From Pseudalkalibacillus hwajinpoensis (GTDB lineage: Bacteria; Bacillota; Bacilli; Bacillales; Guptibacillaceae), in the NCBI RefSeq assembly GCF_039851965.1, contig NZ_CP156674.1, positions 806,001-870,000 on the forward strand: 64,000 bases of DNA, given 5' to 3'. Below the pieces are notes generated by a model that did not search any database, was not told the DNA's origin, and saw only the letters and a program-made list of their open reading frames with translations. The position numbers and the translations under genes are program-made. Shown here one piece after another: positions 42,039 through 51,454 of this stretch (position 1 is its first letter; every line of letters starts with the position of its first letter).

Positions 42039-43526
42039 ATGAATCAACCATCCAAACAGGCTTCTGTTATCGTCATATTCGGAGCTACAGGAGATCTTGC
42101 AAAACGCAAGCTATTTCCATCACTGTATAACCTCTATTGCAAAGGTGTGCTTGCAGAGGATTTCGCTGTTGTTGGCGTTGCCCGCAGACAGTTATCTAAT
42201 GAAGAATTTCGTGCGAACGTCCATGATTCCGTGATTCACACCGCATGTATGGATAAAAACGACAAGCATGAAGAATTTAGCAGTCACTTCTTCTATCAGC
42301 CATTCGACGTAACGAAGAAGGAATCTTACCAGGATCTTAAAAGATTAACGGAATCGCTTGATGAGAAATTTGATATTCCAGGTAATCGTATTTTCTACAT
42401 GGCGATGGCGCCTGAATTCTTTGGCACGATTGCACTAAACCTTGATTCCGAAGGACTCATTGAAGGTGATGGGTTTAATCGCCTTGTTATTGAAAAGCCT
42501 TTCGGACATGATTTCCCATCTGCTCAAAAGCTTAACGATGAAATTCGTCAGGTTTTCTCAGAAGATGAAATCTATCGAATTGACCATTATCTCGGTAAGG
42601 AAATGGTGCAAAACATTGAAGCGATTCGATTCGCCAATTCATTATTTGAACCACTCTGGAATAACCGTTATATATCCAATATCCAGGTGACATCCAGTGA
42701 AACAGTAGGAGTTGAAACACGCGGCGGTTACTATGAAAAATCCGGAGCGCTACGTGACATGGTACAAAACCATATGCTTCAAATGGTCTCCCTTCTTGCG
42801 ATGGAACCACCTGGTAGTCTAACGACTGAAGAAATCCGCGGTGAAAAGGTTAAAGTTCTTCGTGCACTTCGAGGAATAAGCACTGAAGAAGTGAAGGATT
42901 ACTTTGTTCGCGGTCAGTATAAACAGGGTGAAGTCGATGGAGAGACACTTCCTGGCTACCGTGAAGAAAATAATGTAGATGAAGAATCAAACACAGAAAC
43001 ATTTGTGGCTGCGAAGTTGATGATTGATAACTTCCGCTGGGCAGGCGTTCCATTCTACATTCGAACAGGTAAACGAATGAAAAGTAAATCCACTAAAATT
43101 CTTATTGAGTTCAAAGACATGCCGATGAACCTTTATAAGAATGAAAGTGGTAAACTAGGACCGAACATTCTCGTTATTAACATTCAACCTGAAGAAGGCA
43201 TCACGCTTCATTTGAACGTCAAGGATAATGGCGATATGAGAAAAACAACGCCAATTCAACTAAACTTTAATAACAAGCAGGAAAACAACATCAACTCTCC
43301 AGAAGCCTACGAGCGTCTTCTTCATGACGTCATGCGTGGCGATGCAACCAACTTCACTCGATGGGATGAAGTTGCACTCTCATGGCAGTTCATTGACCCT
43401 ATTTCAGTATCATGGGCAAATGAGAAAGAACAGGACTTCCCTAACTATCCTGCAGGATCAATGGGCCCTGATGCAGCAGACCGTTTGCTAGAGAAAGACG
43501 ATCTGCATTGGTGGCCATTGCCATAA
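42039..43526 (+). CDS. zwf: Glucose-6-phosphate 1-dehydrogenase
   Basis: Zwf oxidises glucose 6-phosphate to 6-phosphogluconolactone with NADP+, entering the oxidative pentose phosphate pathway. The 495-residue protein shows the nucleotide-binding motif IFGATGDLAKRKLFPSLYNL, EKPFGHD and the active-site RIDHYLGKE near residue 180, then YIRTGKRM. The ATG at 42039 has GAGG 8 bases upstream; the frame extends to 42015. gndA and rpiA lie downstream within 3.5 kb, so the window collects the pathway. Confidence 0.95.
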   Translation: MNQPSKQASVIVIFGATGDLAKRKLFPSLYNLYCKGVLAEDFAVVGVARRQLSNEEFRANVHDSVIHTACMDKNDKHEEFSSHFFYQPFDVTKKESYQDLKRLTESLDEKFDIPGNRIFYMAMAPEFFGTIALNLDSEGLIEGDGFNRLVIEKPFGHDFPSAQKLNDEIRQVFSEDEIYRIDHYLGKEMVQNIEAIRFANSLFEPLWNNRYISNIQVTSSETVGVETRGGYYEKSGALRDMVQNHMLQMVSLLAMEPPGSLTTEEIRGEKVKVLRALRGISTEEVKDYFVRGQYKQGEVDGETLPGYREENNVDEESNTETFVAAKLMIDNFRWAGVPFYIRTGKRMKSKSTKILIEFKDMPMNLYKNESGKLGPNILVINIQPEEGITLHLNVKDNGDMRKTTPIQLNFNNKQENNINSPEAYERLLHDVMRGDATNFTRWDEVALSWQFIDPISVSWANEKEQDFPNYPAGSMGPDAADRLLEKDDLHWWPLP

Positions 43527-43612
43527 GAAAAGCGAAGTGGCCGGTTAAATCTGCAGGGCGTGGGAGGCCATTCATTTTGAAGACGCTTTTTGTGTTGTGT
43601 TCCGCTTAAATC
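43526..43612 (+). repeat. Intergenic repeat, copy A (after zwf)
   Basis: The core AGAAAAGCGAAGTGGCCGG, then TTAAATCTGCAGGGCGTGG and AGGCCAT, starts at the last base of the zwf stop codon. The same core follows the purine permease at 50252. After the core come AGACGCTTTTTGTGT and TTCCGCTT, the latter able to pair with the left end. Confidence 0.7.
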
Positions 43613-43664
43613 AACATTACATTGGAGCCAGTAACTGGTTTCACTCTCAATATGGCTTAACTGA

Positions 43665-43702
43665 CAAAAGAAAGATACGTGTTTGACGTATCTTTCTTTA
43701 AC
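43665..43702 (+). terminator. zwf terminator
   Basis: AAAGAAAGATACGT and ACGTATCTTTCTTT form a perfect stem with a short loop and a T-rich end. Confidence 0.8.
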
Positions 43703-43736
43703 TTATCAACTTAAATCTGAAAGGAAGTGCATTACA

Positions 43737-44360
43737 ATGAAAATGTATGACGTTAGCGCACCAATTTATAATGGGATGACTGTCTACAAAAACAAAGAGG
43801 AGAAACAACCTGAAATCAACACAAACACAAATGGCCATGTAACCGAATCTCGCCTTTCTCTCGATGTACATACCGGCACACATGTTGATGCACCTCTTCA
43901 CATGATGAATGACGGCGCAACATTTGAAACCATTAATATGGAGGATCTCGTTGGTCAGGCTAAAGTCATTGATGTTACAAATGTTAAAGGTGCTATTACT
44001 GATAAGGATATTGAGTCAGAAGATATTCAAAAGGGAGATTTTATTCTCTTCAAATCTCAGAATTCATTCGAAGATGAGTTCAATTTTGAATTTGTATTCG
44101 TTGGCGAAGATGCTGCGCGTTATTTAGCCGAGCGAAATATACGTGGCGTTGGTGTTGATGGGCTTGGTATTGAACGTAGCCAGCCAGAACATCCGACACA
44201 CCGTTCTCTTTTTGAGAAGGACGTCATCATCATGGAAGGGCTCCGTTTAAAGGACGTTGACCCAGGTCAGTACTTTATGGTTGCTGCTCCATTAAAGCTT
44301 CAGGGAACGGATGCATCACCAGCACGCGTCCTTCTATTTGAAGGATTAAAAGAAGCATAA
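43737..44360 (+). CDS. Cyclase family protein (kynurenine formamidase-like)
   Basis: The 207-residue protein belongs to the cyclase/kynurenine formamidase family of metal-dependent hydrolases. The metal motif LDVHTGTHVDAPLHM (H-x-G-T-H-x-D-x-P-x-H) is intact near residues 40-55, followed by ERNIRGVGVDGLGIE. No tryptophan-degradation genes are near, so the substrate is unknown. The ATG at 43737 has AAAGGAAG upstream. Confidence 0.85.
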   Translation: MKMYDVSAPIYNGMTVYKNKEEKQPEINTNTNGHVTESRLSLDVHTGTHVDAPLHMMNDGATFETINMEDLVGQAKVIDVTNVKGAITDKDIESEDIQKGDFILFKSQNSFEDEFNFEFVFVGEDAARYLAERNIRGVGVDGLGIERSQPEHPTHRSLFEKDVIIMEGLRLKDVDPGQYFMVAAPLKLQGTDASPARVLLFEGLKEA

Positions 44361-44366
44361 TGAAGA

Positions 44367-44400
44367 AGCCGGGGTTTACTAAACTACCCCGGCTCTATTT
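44367..44400 (+). terminator. Terminator after the cyclase gene
   Basis: AGCCGGGG and CCCCGGCT form a perfect stem followed by CTATTTAT. Confidence 0.75.
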
Positions 44401-44416
44401 ATGCCTCTCGTAATAA

Positions 44417-44438
44417 TTTAGTGAGATAGGTCACTAAA
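44417..44438. promoter_or_regulatory. Crp/Fnr-like palindrome between convergent genes
   Basis: TTTAGTGA-N6-TCACTAAA is a perfect palindrome with 8-base arms and a 6-base centre. Its core is the A/T-flanked GTGA-N6-TCAC of the Crp/Fnr family. It lies between two terminators, far from any start codon. Confidence 0.3.
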
Positions 44439-44487
44439 GGAAATCATTGTTCAAAAAAACAATTCAATTTAGGTATCTATCTCATAG

Positions 44488-44531
44488 AAAAAGACCACCG
44501 CTCTGCTAATCATGCAAGCACGGTGGTCCTT
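44488..44531 (-). terminator. gndA terminator
   Basis: AGGACCACCG and CGGTGGTCTT form a stem with a T5 tail on the minus strand. Confidence 0.8.
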
Positions 44532-44541
44532 TAATTAATAA

Positions 44542-45954
44542 TTAATCTTCAAGCCATTCTGTGTGGAACACTCCTTCACGATCGATACGCTGATACGTAT
44601 GAGCACCGAAGTAGTCACGCTGAGCTTGGAGAAGGTTCGCAGGTAATGTTTCACTGCGATAGCTGTCAAAGTAAGCAATCGCGCTCGCAAGGCCAGGAAC
44701 AGGGATCCCACGCTGTACAGCAAGTGATACGATATCACGAGCAGCACTCTGGTAAGATTCAACGATTTCCTTGAAGTAAGGATCAAGAAGCAGATTCGTT
44801 AGGCCTGGCTCACGGTCGTAAGCTTCTTTGATGTTTTGTAGGAAGCCTGCACGGATAATACAACCACCGCGGAAGATCATAGCGATTGAGCCGTAATCAA
44901 GGTTCCAGTCATACTCGTCAGATGCTGAACGCATTTGAGCAAATCCTTGAGCGTAAGAGCAAATCTTGCTCAAGTAAAGAGCTTTGCGGATTTTCTCGAT
45001 AAGTTCTTCTTTATTGCCATCAAATGCTGGTACATCTGGTCCTGTAAGAAGCTTGCTTGCTTTTACGCGCTCATCTTTCATAGCTGAAATAAAGCGTGAG
45101 AATACAGACTCAGTGATAATTGAAAGAGGCACACCTAGATCAAGCGCACTCTGGCTTGTCCATTTACCAGTACCTTTTTGTCCTGCTGTATCAAGAATAA
45201 CATCAACAAGGGCCTTCCCTGTTTCAGGATCTTTTTTCGTAAAGATATCAGCTGTGATTTCAATCAGGTAGCTATCAAGTTCACCCTTATTCCATTCTTT
45301 AAATACTTCATGAAGTTCGTCTGTTGAAAGACCAAGTACGTGCTTCATCATGTAATAAGCTTCACCGATGAGCTGCATATCACCGTACTCAATACCGTTA
45401 TGCACCATTTTCACATAGTGACCTGCCCCATCTGGACCGATGTATGTCGTACATGGCTCACCATCTACATTTGCAGCTATTGCCTTAAAAATATCTTCAA
45501 CTTCGCTAAATGCATCTGGTTGCCCACCAGGCATGATAGAAGGTCCGTTAAGTGCACCTTCTTCACCACCGGACACTCCAGTACCAATAAAGCGAATGCC
45601 TTTTTCTTTCAGGTCCTCACTACGCTTCTGAGTGTCTTTAAAGAACGCATTACCACCATCGATGATAATGTCGTCTTGATCAAGGTGTGGCAGTATTTGG
45701 TCAATTGTAGCATCAGTTGGCATGCCTGCTTTCACCATTAGCAAAATCTTTCTTGGTGTTTCAAGTGATTGAACGAACTCTTCAATGCTATATGTATCCT
45801 GAAAGTTTCGTCCCTCAACTTCAGACATCATTTCTTTTGTTTTTTCTTCAGATCGGTTGTAGACAGATACAGAATAGCCTCGGCTCTCGATATTCATCGC
45901 GAGGTTCTTCCCCATTACAGCTAAACCAATAACGCCAATTTGTTGTTTTGACAT
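44542..45954 (-). CDS. gndA: 6-phosphogluconate dehydrogenase (decarboxylating)
   Basis: This 470-residue enzyme converts 6-phosphogluconate to ribulose 5-phosphate with NADP+. The Rossmann motif IGVIGLAVMGKNLAMNIESRG opens the protein; IGTGVSGGEEGALNGPSIMPGG is the substrate-binding signature, and HNGIEYGDMQLIGEAY, KGTGKWT and SAIAYFDSYR follow. The ATG at 45954 has CTGGAGG upstream; a longer frame to 46050 is not supported. Confidence 0.95.
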   Translation of the reverse strand: MSKQQIGVIGLAVMGKNLAMNIESRGYSVSVYNRSEEKTKEMMSEVEGRNFQDTYSIEEFVQSLETPRKILLMVKAGMPTDATIDQILPHLDQDDIIIDGGNAFFKDTQKRSEDLKEKGIRFIGTGVSGGEEGALNGPSIMPGGQPDAFSEVEDIFKAIAANVDGEPCTTYIGPDGAGHYVKMVHNGIEYGDMQLIGEAYYMMKHVLGLSTDELHEVFKEWNKGELDSYLIEITADIFTKKDPETGKALVDVILDTAGQKGTGKWTSQSALDLGVPLSIITESVFSRFISAMKDERVKASKLLTGPDVPAFDGNKEELIEKIRKALYLSKICSYAQGFAQMRSASDEYDWNLDYGSIAMIFRGGCIIRAGFLQNIKEAYDREPGLTNLLLDPYFKEIVESYQSAARDIVSLAVQRGIPVPGLASAIAYFDSYRSETLPANLLQAQRDYFGAHTYQRIDREGVFHTEWLED

Positions 45955-46186
45955 CTTATTCCCTCCAGCTCTTCTACTAAAATTCTCTGAATAACGACTG
46001 CAACTGAAAGTATACCATAACGATTTGCTCACTTGTAATAGTATGTACACCTAAAATCAGGTTCATCACCTTAACAGTCTGACAGTATGCATTATACGTC
46101 TTTTGAGCCCACCGTGCAAAGATTAGCAACTGAGAGACCAGAATTTCCGTTCACATTATGAAGGGGTTTCTTTAAATCATACATAA

Positions 46187-46261
46187 GCAAGCGCTTTCTA
46201 AAAATTCCACCCGATGGTGGTAGGTTATGGGATTGTTTAACTGGGAAAACATAGATAAGAT
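46187..46261 (+). promoter_or_regulatory. cre-like site and promoter before rpiA
   Basis: AGCAAGCGCTTTCTA at 46187-46201 matches the CcpA cre consensus with one mismatch when read on the minus strand. TTGTTT at 46233, a 17-base spacer and TAAGAT at 46256 form a plausible sigma-A promoter. The rest of the 349-base gap shows no gene. Confidence 0.4.
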
Positions 46262-46303
46262 ACTTTATAATGGAATTGAACGAAGTAAAGGAGTGATTAA
46301 GCT

Positions 46304-46969
46304 TTGAACGAAAAAAAGCTCGCGGGTGAAAAAGCGGCAGCTTACGTACAGGATGGTATGGTGGTCGGTCTTGGTACAGGCAGTACAGTTTATTTTACTT
46401 TATTGAAATTGGCGGAGAGGGTTAAGGAAGGACTAATGATAAAGGGTATACCCACTTCTAAGGAAACGGAAGCCATTGCAATCGAACATGGTATCCCGCT
46501 CATTGCTCTCCAAGATGTATCATCGATTGATTTAACTATTGATGGTGCTGATGAATTGAACGATGATCTTACGCTTATTAAAGGTGGTGGTGGTGCATTA
46601 CTTCGCGAGAAGATTATTGCTTACCACTCGACTCATATGATCGTAGTTGCCGATTCAAATAAATCTGTTAGTAAGCTCGGCACCTTTCCGCTTCCTGTCG
46701 AAATTGTTCCTTTTGGATATAACAAAACAGTGCAATCTCTTGAAAAGTTGGGATGTCGTGTAGTCATTCGTAACAATGCCAGTTCCCCCTTCCTAACGGA
46801 TAATGGAAATTATATCGTAGATTGCTCATTTGGAGAAATCCCTTACCCATCCACTTTACATGACAAGATCAATCAGATCCCGGGCGTCGTTGATAATGGA
46901 TTATTTATAGGCTATGCTAACAAAGCCATTGTCGGGCAAGAGAACGACATCACCTTTATAGAAAACTAA
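46304..46969 (+). CDS. rpiA: Ribose-5-phosphate isomerase A
   Basis: The 221-residue enzyme interconverts ribose and ribulose 5-phosphate. The motifs VVGLGTGSTVYFTLLKL for phosphate, LTIDGADELNDDLTLIKGGGGALLREKI for the active site and VVADSNKSVSKLG are intact. The start is a TTG at 46304 with a clear AAAGGAGTG site. Most Bacillus use RpiB, so an RpiA-type gene in the same region as zwf and gndA is of some interest. Confidence 0.93.
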   Translation: MNEKKLAGEKAAAYVQDGMVVGLGTGSTVYFTLLKLAERVKEGLMIKGIPTSKETEAIAIEHGIPLIALQDVSSIDLTIDGADELNDDLTLIKGGGGALLREKIIAYHSTHMIVVADSNKSVSKLGTFPLPVEIVPFGYNKTVQSLEKLGCRVVIRNNASSPFLTDNGNYIVDCSFGEIPYPSTLHDKINQIPGVVDNGLFIGYANKAIVGQENDITFIEN

Positions 46970-46998
46970 AGCCTGGCGGATTGCCAGGCTTGTTTCAT
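46970..46998. terminator. Bidirectional terminator between rpiA and usp
   Basis: AAGCCTGGC and GCCAGGCTT form a perfect stem between the two convergent genes. Confidence 0.8.
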
Positions 46999-46999
46999 A

Positions 47000-47434
47000 T
47001 TATTTAATAATTAATACCGGACAGTGAGCACGCTGGAGCACAGAATGGCTTACGCTACCGAGAAACCACTCTCTTAAACCGTTTAGTCCTCTGCTCCCCA
47101 TAATAATCAGGTCACGGTTGTTTTCATCTGCATACTTCACGATCTCATTTCCGGGATTTCCTTCAAGTACAATTGTTTTCACTTTATGATTCGGAAGTTG
47201 AACCTCAAGCTTTTCGCTGATCCCTTTTAACATATCAACCGCTTCTTTTCTTAATTCGTTTAGAATACTAGCATAAACAACGGCAGAGCTGATTTGAGCT
47301 GTAGGATTTAGTGCCGTAACCACGTCGACTTCAAGCGATGGATTTTCCTTAGCCATGGCGATCGCTTCATTAAGTGCCTTGATACTTAGGTCGGAGCCGT
47401 CAATGGCAACCAGGACTTTATTATACTTTTTCAT
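47000..47434 (-). CDS. Universal stress protein, UspA family
   Basis: The 144-residue protein has the Usp pattern KYNKVLVAIDGSDLSIKALN at the start and the nucleotide-binding motif MGSRGLNGLREWFLGSVSHSVLQ near residues 112-134, ending CPVLIIK. It is a separate paralogue of the stress gene at 32.4 kb and is convergent with rpiA. Confidence 0.9.
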   Translation of the reverse strand: MKKYNKVLVAIDGSDLSIKALNEAIAMAKENPSLEVDVVTALNPTAQISSAVVYASILNELRKEAVDMLKGISEKLEVQLPNHKVKTIVLEGNPGNEIVKYADENNRDLIIMGSRGLNGLREWFLGSVSHSVLQRAHCPVLIIK

Positions 47435-47502
47435 AATAACATTCTCCTTCCCTGATCTGCTTTCATCTTATCATGATGAAAGGACTCTAACTGTGACTTC
47501 AA

Positions 47503-48792
47503 TCACGAATGGTCTTGAGGTTTCTTTCTGAAAAGAACCTGCTCAGTGATCATTGCTGTTAATGAGCCGAGAATTAAACCGTTATTTAAAAGGGAAGCCG
47601 TAATAGGTTGGGCATCTTGGAACGCTTCAGGGGGAATAAACATCGTGCCAATCCCAACCATAAAGGAAATCCCTATTATAAATGGTTTTCCCTCAGATGA
47701 ATCCTTTTTAAACTCATTAAACGCGATTCCAACCATGTTTACGAAGACAATGAAAATAACGGCATAGCCGACTGGTTCAGGAAGCGCAGCAAAGAACGCC
47801 ATTAGAGTAGGAAAAAGACTTATGATAATGATTAGTCCACTTCCAATAATAAATGGAAGCCTGCGTTTGAGACCTGTGGTCAAGATGAAACCAGCAGCAC
47901 CTGAAATCGGCACGCTACCTACTGCTGAAAAAACTCCCCCCAGCATTTGATTAATTCCTGAGATAAACCCAGCCTGACGGTAACGTCCCATCGGCTTTTG
48001 ACTCGTTAGTCTACTTAACACTTCTTCAACGACACGAATACTCGCAATCATGTTCGTTAAGAGCAGCAACGTTACCAGGGCAGCCGTTACAATCATTCCA
48101 GAATCCCAGCTTGGATAACCAAAAGCAAAGATTTGCGGAAAAGCGACAGGTCCACCTTCAGGAATTGAAACAGGCTTCGCAAGTCCTAACAGCGCAAATA
48201 TAACCCAGCCAATGATTAAGATAATCAAAATGGAATACTGCTGAATCATCGCTGGCATCGATCTTGAGAACCAAATTGAAATGAGAACAAGGAGAAGAGA
48301 TAACCCGGCAATTCGTAAATCAATCCCCTCTCCAAGATAGCCCACACCCATCATGCCATTTAGAAATGAGCCGCTTAGCTGTGCAACCAGGAGTAAAAGA
48401 TAAACCCCTGTTACAACAGGAGTGAATAAACGTGATAACTTCTCTACCATTCCGAAAGCGCTAAGTAGAATAAAGATAATTCCACTTGCAATCATGGCAA
48501 GTTCAAGTGCCTGTAACGTTTCCATTTCTGAACCAAAGATCGCAGAGCTCAGTCCAGCGTATAAAACAAAAACACCCCACCATAATCCAGCTGGCCCTTC
48601 ATTAATTGGCAGTCGATGCCCAAGAGTAACCTGCAAAATACCTGCCACGCCAAGGACAAACATCGTTCTTTGCACAAATCCTGCCGACATGGCTGGATCT
48701 AAGTGGAACAGGCTGGCGATCGCTACGGGTGCCACGATTGATCCTGCAATCATAAATACTGCCCATTGAAGAGCAGATAACGTATTACGCAT
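47503..48792 (-). CDS. Purine/uracil permease-type transporter
   Basis: The 429-residue protein has about twelve membrane helices and resembles the nucleobase-cation symporter 2 family: INEGPAGLWWGVFVLYAGL, then the NCS2-like GAVGSVPISGAAGFI region. Substrate specificity cannot be told from sequence. It is divergent from a second nucleobase permease across 186 bases, so both may share regulation. I saw no purine riboswitch in the gap. Confidence 0.82.
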   Translation of the reverse strand: MRNTLSALQWAVFMIAGSIVAPVAIASLFHLDPAMSAGFVQRTMFVLGVAGILQVTLGHRLPINEGPAGLWWGVFVLYAGLSSAIFGSEMETLQALELAMIASGIIFILLSAFGMVEKLSRLFTPVVTGVYLLLLVAQLSGSFLNGMMGVGYLGEGIDLRIAGLSLLLVLISIWFSRSMPAMIQQYSILIILIIGWVIFALLGLAKPVSIPEGGPVAFPQIFAFGYPSWDSGMIVTAALVTLLLLTNMIASIRVVEEVLSRLTSQKPMGRYRQAGFISGINQMLGGVFSAVGSVPISGAAGFILTTGLKRRLPFIIGSGLIIIISLFPTLMAFFAALPEPVGYAVIFIVFVNMVGIAFNEFKKDSSEGKPFIIGISFMVGIGTMFIPPEAFQDAQPITASLLNNGLILGSLTAMITEQVLFRKKPQDHS

Positions 48793-48978
48793 AAAAATCC
48801 TTCTTTCATTTACACAAATTATGTACCCCAGTTTATTTTATCAAAATGAGGGATTGCGGTCATTACGAATTTTTCCAGTGTGCAATACCCCTGCGCTCTG
48901 TTATACTATTTTATTGGTGATTTGATTTCAATCAAAGTCACGGGTGGGAGAGGGATACACAAGTAAGAAGGGAATAAA

Positions 48979-50253
48979 GTGAAAACGAAAATTAACTTTG
49001 ATTTTCAGAGTCACGATACTTCACTGAAGAAAGAAATTCTTGCAGGCATTACATCATTTTTTACAATTGTTTATATTGCAGCTGTAAACGCGTCAATCCT
49101 AGCTGATGCAGGAATTCCTTTTGAAGCAGGAATGATTGCAACTGTCCTAACCTCAGTGGTCGGCTGCCTGTTAATTGGTTTTTATGCAAATGCCCCTATT
49201 ATCCTAGTCCCAGGGATGGGCGTTAATGCATTCTTTACGTATACTATGGTTGAATCGATGGGATTGAGCTGGCAGGTTGCCCTAGCATCTGTCTTCGTTG
49301 CAGGTATCCTTTTCGCCATTACAGCTTTTACACCACTTGCAGGTGTTCTATCAAAAGCTATTCCTCGTTCATTAAAAGAAGCCATTACCGTTGGAATTGG
49401 ATTGTTTCTTACATTCATTGGTCTTCAAAAAGGCGGGATAGTTGTTTCAAGCGATTCAACCTTTGTTGAAATGGGGAATTTAGGATCTGCGCACGTGATT
49501 GCAACGCTCGTTACACTGGCGTTAACTGCAATTCTCTTCATTCGAAATGTCAAAGGTCATTTCTTGATCAGCATGCTTGCTGGTACGGTACTCGCCTGGT
49601 CTCTTGGCTTAATTGAAACCGGACAGCAGGTGAGCTTCTCGATCGCTTCATACAGTTCAGTCTTTGGAGCCATGTCATTCAATGACATTCTAATGGTACC
49701 ATTCTGGATCGCTACGTTCTCAATGGCAATGATTCTTGTTTTTGAAAATATGGGGCTCCTTCACGGTTTACTTCCTGATCAATCCAAATTCGAGAAATCA
49801 TACAAAGCCAATGCGATCTCAGCTATTTCTTCTGGGTTATTCGGCACAAGCCCGACAGTCTCAACAGTAGAGAGTGCATCCGGCATCTCAGCAGGTGGTA
49901 GAACAGGTCTAACGTCCATTACAACAGGATTATTGTTCTTAACCTCCCTGTTTTTCATACCAGTCTTTAAAATCATACCGGATTCCGCCATTGCACCTGT
50001 ACTCATCATCATAGGTGGATTAATGATCACATCCATTCAGAACATTTCTTTACAGGATTTCTCGGAAGGGTTTCCTGCGTTCTTAATCATCGTGATGATC
50101 CCCCTAACCTACAGCATCGTCGACGGAATCGCATTCGGCTTCATCGCCTATCCGTTCCTGAAGATTGCTCTAGGCAAAGGAAAAGAAGTCCCAATTCCAA
50201 TGTACATCATCGCAAGTTTATTTTTCCTCAACTTTTTCTTACATGGCATATAG
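48979..50253 (+). CDS. NCS2-family hypoxanthine/guanine permease
   Basis: The 424-residue protein is an AzgA/PbuG-type purine permease with twelve or more helices. The signatures are GITSFFTIVYIAAVNASIL, VPGMGVNAFFTYTMV, FTPLAGVLSKAIPRSLKEAI and the conserved TSPTVSTVESASGISAGGRT-like loop (GTSPTVSTVESASGIS). It starts with GTG at 48979 behind AAGGGAA. Guanine/hypoxanthine as substrate is inferred from the family. Confidence 0.88.
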   Translation: MKTKINFDFQSHDTSLKKEILAGITSFFTIVYIAAVNASILADAGIPFEAGMIATVLTSVVGCLLIGFYANAPIILVPGMGVNAFFTYTMVESMGLSWQVALASVFVAGILFAITAFTPLAGVLSKAIPRSLKEAITVGIGLFLTFIGLQKGGIVVSSDSTFVEMGNLGSAHVIATLVTLALTAILFIRNVKGHFLISMLAGTVLAWSLGLIETGQQVSFSIASYSSVFGAMSFNDILMVPFWIATFSMAMILVFENMGLLHGLLPDQSKFEKSYKANAISAISSGLFGTSPTVSTVESASGISAGGRTGLTSITTGLLFLTSLFFIPVFKIIPDSAIAPVLIIIGGLMITSIQNISLQDFSEGFPAFLIIVMIPLTYSIVDGIAFGFIAYPFLKIALGKGKEVPIPMYIIASLFFLNFFLHGI

Positions 50254-50300
50254 AAAAGCGGAAGTGGCCGGTTAAATCTGCAGGGCGGTGGAAGCCATAA
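50252..50300 (+). repeat. Intergenic repeat, copy B (after the NCS2 permease)
   Basis: The core AGAAAAGCGGAAGTGGCCGG, then TTAAATCTGCAGGGCGGTGG and AAGCCAT, begins inside the permease stop codon. It differs from copy A at 43526 at only a few positions. Beyond the core both continue with a related AGACGTTTTGTGT segment. Confidence 0.7.
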
Positions 50301-50368
50301 GAATGAGACGTTTTGTGTCTCAATCCAATGAGTGAAACGACCGAAGGACCCGGAAAGCCAAAAACACC

Positions 50369-50405
50369 AAGAGGCACAGAGACTAAGCTCTCTGTGCCTC
50401 TTTTC
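50369..50405 (+). terminator. Terminator after the NCS2 permease
   Basis: AAGAGGCACAGAGA and TCTCTGTGCCTCTT form a perfect 14-base stem followed by TTCC. Confidence 0.85.
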
Positions 50406-50546
50406 CATATATTCACAAACGCAGCTCAAGAAAATATAATCGATATTATGATTGCGCTCTATATTTGATGTTATATAAAACGGTTTATCCGATTTTTCTC
50501 TCCAAACCCATATTTTGTGTGATATGCTTTTTCTTGGTGATACCCA

Positions 50547-51395
50547 ATGAAAAAAACTCGTTCCTTATTTTTATCAACCCTAATTCTAACCGGCTGCCAG
50601 TCCCAGTCAGTTGCTTTCCATGAGCCCTCAGCTGAGAAATCAATTGTTCGCTCTGAGACCACCGCGCTCGCCTCCTCTCTTTCTAATCAGCGAACATTAG
50701 AGATATTGGCGGAATACAAGAAGCAGGATCCAGTTGAATGGGGCGAACGCGTCACTGGTGTAAAGAACCGTTTTATAACAACAAACAAAGAAATCGCTTT
50801 AACCTTTGACGCATGCGGAGGCCCACACGGAAGTGATGTGGATGAAAAATTATTTACCTTCTTAATTGACCAGCAAATTCCTTCAACACTATTCGTTAAC
50901 AGCAGATGGATTGATGAAAACACTGGACTCTTTCAAGAGCTTGCCGCGGAGCCGATATTTCAGATCGAAAATCACGGGACGAATCATCAGCCCTTATCTG
51001 TTAACGGTCGTTCTGCGTGGGGGATAATGGGAACGTCATCCGTAAATGAGGTCGTCCAGGAGATTACACAAAACCAGGATAAAATCACGGAACTCACCGA
51101 TAAAAAACCCTCACTCTTTCGTTCTGGAACAGCTTATTACGATGACGTGTCGGTTAATATTGCGAATGAAATCGGTGTTGAAGTCGTAAACTACACCATT
51201 CTTGGAGACGCTGGGGCCACCTTCTCGCGTGATCAGGTCAAAGATGCACTCATTGCTGCTAGTCCCGGTGATATTGCGCTTCTCCACGCGAACCAGCCTG
51301 CAAGTGAAACAGCTGAAGGTTTAAAATTAGCTGTTCCTATTCTTAAGAAAAAAGGTTATTCCTTCGTTCAACTGAAGAACCAGAATTTGCAGTGA
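50547..51395 (+). CDS. Polysaccharide deacetylase family lipoprotein
   Basis: The 282-residue protein is exported (MKKTRSLFLSTLILTGC, lipobox LTGC) and carries a NodB-type deacetylase domain. The catalytic Asp motif is EIALTFDACGGPHGSDVD near residue 90 and the His pair is ENHGTNHQPLS near residue 150; LFRSGTAYYDDVS and SPGDIALLHAN follow. It probably removes acetyl groups from a cell-surface polymer, but the substrate is unknown. The DACGG variant differs from the usual DDGP. Confidence 0.85.
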   Translation: MKKTRSLFLSTLILTGCQSQSVAFHEPSAEKSIVRSETTALASSLSNQRTLEILAEYKKQDPVEWGERVTGVKNRFITTNKEIALTFDACGGPHGSDVDEKLFTFLIDQQIPSTLFVNSRWIDENTGLFQELAAEPIFQIENHGTNHQPLSVNGRSAWGIMGTSSVNEVVQEITQNQDKITELTDKKPSLFRSGTAYYDDVSVNIANEIGVEVVNYTILGDAGATFSRDQVKDALIAASPGDIALLHANQPASETAEGLKLAVPILKKKGYSFVQLKNQNLQ

Positions 51396-51454
51396 TTAAT
51401 TATCCTTGAAACGGTCACCTTAAAAACAACGCATCAAAAAAGGGGTGAACAGGG

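Noticed and set aside
48793..48978. Possible purine riboswitch between the two nucleobase permeases
   Set aside because: I looked for the conserved purine aptamer elements and did not find them on either strand.
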